DNA from: Moringa oleifera
Taxonomy: Eukaryota > Streptophyta > Magnoliopsida > Brassicales > Moringaceae
Direction of reading: 5' to 3'
Assembly: GCA_021397835.1 (NCBI GenBank)
Contig: JAJFZO010000731.1
Coordinates: 868,001-932,000, forward strand
DNA length: 64,000 nt
In this document: positions 59,710 to 64,000 of the stretch, one piece after another
Position numbering within the stretch: position 1 is the first letter of the stretch
How the letters are laid out: each line of letters opens with the position of its first letter
The notes under the pieces: model-generated
Databases searched by the model: none
Told to the model about the DNA's origin: nothing
What the model saw: only the letters and a program-made list of their open reading frames with translations
Program-made: the position numbers and the translations under genes

Positions 59710-62355
59710 AGCGAAGTCGAATTGGGAAGCATTTGACAAGTTTATGAATTATGACCAACTTCACCACAATTACGGCATTTACGACGAAATTTATCAGGCA
59801 CATTTGATAATTGAGAGTGGCTTACTCCATCAAAATATTGTGGATTCGAACATGTTAATCAATTGTGCCCATATTGATCACATCTAGAGCATTTTTTTTT
59901 TTTACGCGTCCTCTCCCCACCAGAAGGTATTCTCTACTTCTTTGGATGCCCTACTGACTTATCATTATTTGGTGGTAATACCACAACTCTTTCGACTTCT
60001 TCGGGTATATTTCAATCAGACTTGTTACTAATTGGATATACCGGCTCAGCATATCCTGCTACTAATTGATCTTGTTTGTAGTAGTTTGAGCAAAGAGTTA
60101 TGAAATTAATATTACGTTCCCTGTAAAAAGTACACAATTTATGTAGTTAATAAAAAAATTAACATGAATAATGAAATTAACAAAACCATAAGTATCATTT
60201 GGAAACTGCTAGTGCATGTGCACATGATAAAAGATCAGCCTGAAACTCCATCCAAGTGCAAGTACATTCGATAAAGTTCATAACTGCCTCTTTACCCTTG
60301 TACCTAACCAAAAATATATTTCAATCAACATTAAAAGTAGTCATTTGTAATGAAACATTTTATCTCTCATTCATCAATGAGTGAACCCATTCTGTGAGTT
60401 ATAACCTCTAAGCCTTAGCTTTTTTGAGTTGATTATAGAACCAACGTTGCATCATATCTCGAATGAATTCCAATAAAGCCATAACAGGCAACTGACAAGC
60501 AAATCGAAGACACAAATTCAAGCTCTCGGCAATGTTAGTGGTCATGAGTTGATATCATCTCTGAAGACAATACACACGTGACCATTTTTTTAGATCTTCC
60601 TTCATGATATATTTGAAAGCTTTAGGGTGATTAGCCTGAAACTCAGTCATTAATTTAGTAAATTCACATTTTCGATATTCCCTAACTGCACTATAAAATA
60701 TCTTAGATACATATTCTTTCTTAAATTTATTATTTATGTTTTGAGCCATATGCTAGGAACATAAACAATGACAATAATTAGGAAATACCTTTGCAGTGGC
60801 CTTTGTAATATTGGCATGACGATCTGATATAATAACAAAGTCTTCAACCGAACCAATTGCTTCTTTTAGCTACCCTAAGAACCATTCTCATGCTTCATAA
60901 TTCTCTAAGTCATCATAACCGAATGCTACTGGATATATCTGTTCATTCCCATCTTTGCACACTGCTACAAATATTACATCGTGGAACCTCCCTTTTAGGT
61001 AAGTAGCATTGATAGCAATGACCGGTCTAATTACTGAATGAAACCCCCTCAATGATTGTCCAAGAGCCACAAATAAATACTTAAATCGATTAGTTCCATC
61101 TTCAATGCATATGTGAGCCCTAGTTCCCAGATTAATAGTTTGCAACATGTGGCAGTATGAAGGCAATTATTGATATGACTCAATTAGATCACCATATGTA
61201 AGAAACAATGCATATTCTTTAGCCTTCCAAGCTTTATGCCATATAGTTCTTTCATGTCACCAATGATGTCTTTCGGCTTAATGATTCTAGCATTGGTAGA
61301 CAACCTCTGAGCTATAATTTCTCCAATAACAGCAAAACTTGCTTGTTGATGTCGTGGATGCAACTCTCTGATCGTACAAATATTTGTCAAATCACACATT
61401 CCAATTGGAATAATTGTCTTTGTGCAACTCTCACAGCACGAACCTTCCATGTATAATTTCTTTCTCTATAAGCAATCTCAAATACTGATTTGTTAGACCT
61501 AATAACTCTAAATTCAAAGTTCTTAGTTAATGCATGCATACCCAAAAATCGCTTCAATTCTTTCTTGTTTGCGAAAAACTGACCTCTAGCAAGGGTATGA
61601 GTCGAAGTCACTGATTCCATAGTAGGAGTCGAAGCAAGATTATATAATTTAGCGCCCAACACTTTATATCGTCTGATAACACCATTATTTAAATTATTAT
61701 GTACTTTTGGGCATGCAACTAGGACATAAGGTAGGACAGTACTAAGTTCTCATTCAATTTTTCATTGTCGAGTTTTACTTCTACAATGAGTTCACATTGA
61801 TCTTCACTGGTAAGCTGAGTAGGTTGAGTTCCTATGATTGGGTATTCACACCCAATATCATAGTCCATCTGTTCATCCAAGTTGATCTCATCGGTGTGCT
61901 GAGTGTCAAGAGGAGTCTCACTATTGATGAATGGTTTGATGACATAAACATCTAATTGCATAGTAGGATTGCTTCCCATACAAAAATTAAAAGGATTGAC
62001 TCATCCTGAAATTTCACCTTCACATAAACCATGCCTATTTTCAACAAAATTTTTCTCTACCAAATCAACAATTATACGGGGAACTATACTGTCATCGTAC
62101 AACATAAACTCAACATCTTCATCATTCCTTAACTCAATTTTGACAGCAGTTTTTTTCAGATCTTACTACGGTATGCAGAACAATACCAATATTAGAGTAA
62201 TTAGCCTCCATGCAAGATTTAACCAAATTCGACAACTGTACATATTTCAAATCCCTCCAAATAACATATCCCTTAATTTTGATAGCTCTGCCAATATACT
62301 CAAAACTTTCTCTAAACTCAAACCACTCACCATTCCAAGTTACAATGATCCATAT
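59710..62355 (-). pseudogene. MULE transposase (MuDR type), element B, broken
   Basis: The start position carries ATA (62355-62353) where ATG is expected. Next is WIIVTWNGEWFEFRESFEYI, then KYVQLSNLVKSCMEANYSNI and FMLYDDSIV, and the acidic linker (61979-61720). The MuDR-type domain is QFFANKKELKRFLGMHALTK and VFEIAYRERNYTWKVRAVRV (61662-61387), followed by RIIKPKDIIGDMKELYGIKL (61280-61220). The MULE core is IAINATYLKGRFHDVIFVAV (61020-60960; first Asp replaced by Asn, codon 61010-61008) with EQIYPVAFGYDDLENYE, VIISDRHANITKA (second Asp kept, codon 60824-60822) and MAQNINNKFKKEY (60749). A SWIM-type ECTCTWMEFQADLLSCAHAL lies near 60280-60220, and CCHC-type knuckles near 59890-59740. It is interrupted by stops. 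Confidence 0.88.
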
Positions 62356-63109
62356 TCTATAATGACCACAAAAACATTTCAAATAACAACTGAAAAGAAT
62401 TACCTATTATAGATAAGAATATAAGATTTCGCATGTTACGATTTCATCAAATTACAAATAAGAATATAAGATTTCGCATGTTACGATTTCATCAAATTAC
62501 TCACGATTCAAAAACTTGTTATGAAAGATTTTATGAATGTTATGAATCGCATAATGATGTTACGACAAACCAAGTAAGATAGGAATTTCAAACATATATG
62601 AACCTAAGATTATGACACGATTCTTAACTAAAGTTACGAAATATAAAGGAGGTCATGATATAAATAGATACAACTGGAATCTTCACAGTTTTAAGCTACA
62701 TTATAGTTTAAACGGTATACCTATCACCTTATTTACCCATTCGAGCACGGTCTGATTTTGAAGAAAAATATATTGTCAAAAACACGAGCTTCTTTCTCTG
62801 TGCAAGATAACTGGCCTTCGATTCCTTCTTGGGATCTTGATTTGATAGATCTTGGATACAAAGATTGGAAGAAAAAAAACCCAAAGGAAGAGTGAAGAAA
62901 GACAAAGCTTGAGGAGAGATAGAGGCCGAAAGAGAGAGAATTTTCCTCTAAAAAGGTAATGTGTTCAAATAAATCTCATGAATTTTTGAGTTTATTTAAT
63001 TTTTAAAAGTATCACTGTTTTTTATAAAAGTATTTTTATATTTTTAAAATATTTAAGTGCTAAAAAAAATCAAACTTAATTAAAGACGTTTCTTTTACAA
63101 AAATCCAGT

Positions 63110-63655
63110 GTCGAAGTACCAATTTTGGCAATTTTCTCGGCAAAAACCAGACCATGTAGATTTATGATCCAACCAAAATGGTTTGTAGATTTTGGGCCCT
63201 ACTGGATTGGATTGGGCTTAGGTTAAGCTGGAAAGCGCCCACGCGCGTGTTTACATCTTCCTATATTGACTTTGACTTTATTTAAGCATGAATGCCTAAT
63301 AATATGTTAATGTATCGCTGTATTTCCTTTTTTTCATTAATTATTTTGGTATTCTCTGTAAATTGCCTCTCTCAAAACAGAGGCCAAGGAACCTTTCTTT
63401 CACTTTCCCGGGAAAACTGGTGGGAAAATCGAATCCACACACCGAGGAAGCATCTCTTGTATTGTAGTTTCCCCTATCGTAGATCCAGGCCTTTTTCTTT
63501 TTCGTTTTTTCCATTTTGTGTTTGCCTATTGAGATTTGCCGAATCGATTTCGCTATTTTCGATTCTCAAATCTTTCGCTCCTATGTAATTTTGAATTGTT
63601 AAACGGAGTCCGTTCGCATTGGGCATGGATTAGATTGTTGTTTGGAGCGAAGCAG
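63110..63655 (+). promoter_or_regulatory. Promoter and 5-prime leader of the LysM-domain gene
   Basis: Composition changes to GC-richer at about 63110, the right border of element B. The words cccacgcgcgtg (63238-63249) and tatttaag (63278-63285) could be promoter-like. Very short upstream reading frames precede the main start: ATG-stop at 63583-63588 and a two-codon one at 63625-63633. No splice signals were established in the leader. Confidence 0.4.
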
Positions 63656-63943
63656 ATGGAAAAGGAGAAGCAGAGTACGGATTATTCGAATGGAAATCAC
63701 GATTGCTGCTTCAAATTCTGTAACGATTATGGTGAAGATTGTAAGATCTTAGATCGAGTGGAAGGATATCGAGAGACGAGTAGTCCAATGTCTTGCGCTG
63801 CGAAACTATTGCCAGTAACGTCATCTTCATTGTCGTCGTCGTCACCATCGCTCTCTTCGTTCTCTCCTAGCATTGGCTTTATTGAGCATCCTGTCTCCAA
63901 GCTAGATACTCTTGCTGGAGTTGCCATCAAGTATGGCGTCGAG
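63656..63943 (+). CDS. LysM-domain protein, first exon, continues past the window
   Basis: ATG at 63656 opens a 96-codon exon ending at GAG|gtaaat (63943/63944). The N-terminal half is polar with several Cys (DCCFKFC), followed by a Ser-rich stretch (about residues 55-72), then the beginning of a LysM domain at about residue 76: EHPVSKLDTLAGVAIKYGVE, with the rest of the LysM motif expected in the next exon. No signal peptide is visible, so it is probably an intracellular LysM protein of the At5g23130/At5g08200 type rather than a receptor kinase. The function of that group is not known to me. It lies next to HCF136 in the same orientation, as I recall for Arabidopsis At5g23120/At5g23130. The gene is partial because of the window edge, not a lesion. 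Confidence 0.85.
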
Positions 63944-64000
63944 GTAAATTCTTCATTATTTTAAGTTCTATGGTTACTTTTCTGTTTATGTCGATGATAT

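Larger units (their letters stand above)
54455..63110. mobile_element. Mutator-like element B (DUF1985-Ulp1 plus transposase, tail to tail), inverted relative to A
   Basis: It has the mirror arrangement of element A: Ulp1 gene on the plus strand (55344-59018), transposase on the minus strand (62355-59710). The left end (54465-54560, aaaattaccctt, gtgcaattactt and so on) is the reverse complement of the right end of element A with substitutions. The right end (about 62930-63110, with tttaagtgctaaaaa near 63052) corresponds to the left end of A. The element is about 8.7 kb. All frames are broken, and the copies differ throughout, so A and B are not a recent duplication. Confidence 0.8.

Noticed and set aside
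63536..63655. N-terminal extension of the LysM protein upstream of 63656
   Set aside because: The in-frame upstream stretch has no ATG start; the first in-frame ATG is 63656 and the extension has no conserved character.
1..64000. CRISPR array, bacterial operons, rRNA or tRNA genes
   Set aside because: No regular direct repeats with unique spacers, no prokaryotic gene layout, and no rRNA or cloverleaf-type sequence was recognised; the window is plant nuclear DNA.

Overview
The window is nuclear DNA from a eudicot plant: AT-rich, with long GT-AG introns, a chloroplast-targeted nuclear gene and dense plant transposons. I cannot name the species. Only two host genes are visible. One is complete, HCF136 (photosystem II assembly factor, 8 exons, 32783-44400). 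The other is the first exon of a LysM-domain protein gene that runs off the right edge (63656-63943 and beyond). From memory these two genes are also neighbours in Arabidopsis (At5g23120/At5g23130), so the pair looks like an ancient microsyntenic block that has been pushed apart here.

Layout: 1-4440 is the Ulp1 side of a Mutator-like element (element 1), cut by the left edge. 4490-7400 and 8640-13380 are two diverged remnants of one retroelement-like family with a gag-like N-domain and a coiled coil; the second is split by an AT-rich insertion at 10050-11440 that carries a GC-richer, mitochondrial-looking piece. 13390-13620 is a copia RNase H tail. 14979-24198 is a CACTA (En/Spm) transposon with both ends, a TTA target duplication, broken TNP2-type and PF03004-type genes on the minus strand, and two unusual tandem-repeat tracts. 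24199-27560 has no recognisable gene but holds a roughly 124-bp tandem repeat. A CACTA-like terminus ends at 27962 and abuts a decayed Ty3/gypsy pol fragment on the minus strand (27963-30300). 30300-32600 is an AT-rich gene desert leading to the HCF136 promoter.

Between HCF136 and the LysM gene lie two roughly 9-kb Mutator-like elements, A (about 44990-54200) and B (about 54455-63110), head to head. Each carries a MULE transposase and a DUF1985-Ulp1 (C48 protease-like) gene arranged tail to tail, as in the Kaonashi (KI)/CUMULE type of Ulp1-bearing MULEs. All transposon genes are broken by stops and frameshifts. The most interesting signals are these: the complementary loss of DDE aspartates in A and B; retention of the Ulp1 His/Asp/Cys codons in A but Cys-to-Tyr in B; the recurrent short motif TACGATT (and its reverse complement) through the non-coding parts of all three MULEs; and the GC-rich 43-bp minisatellite inside the CACTA element.
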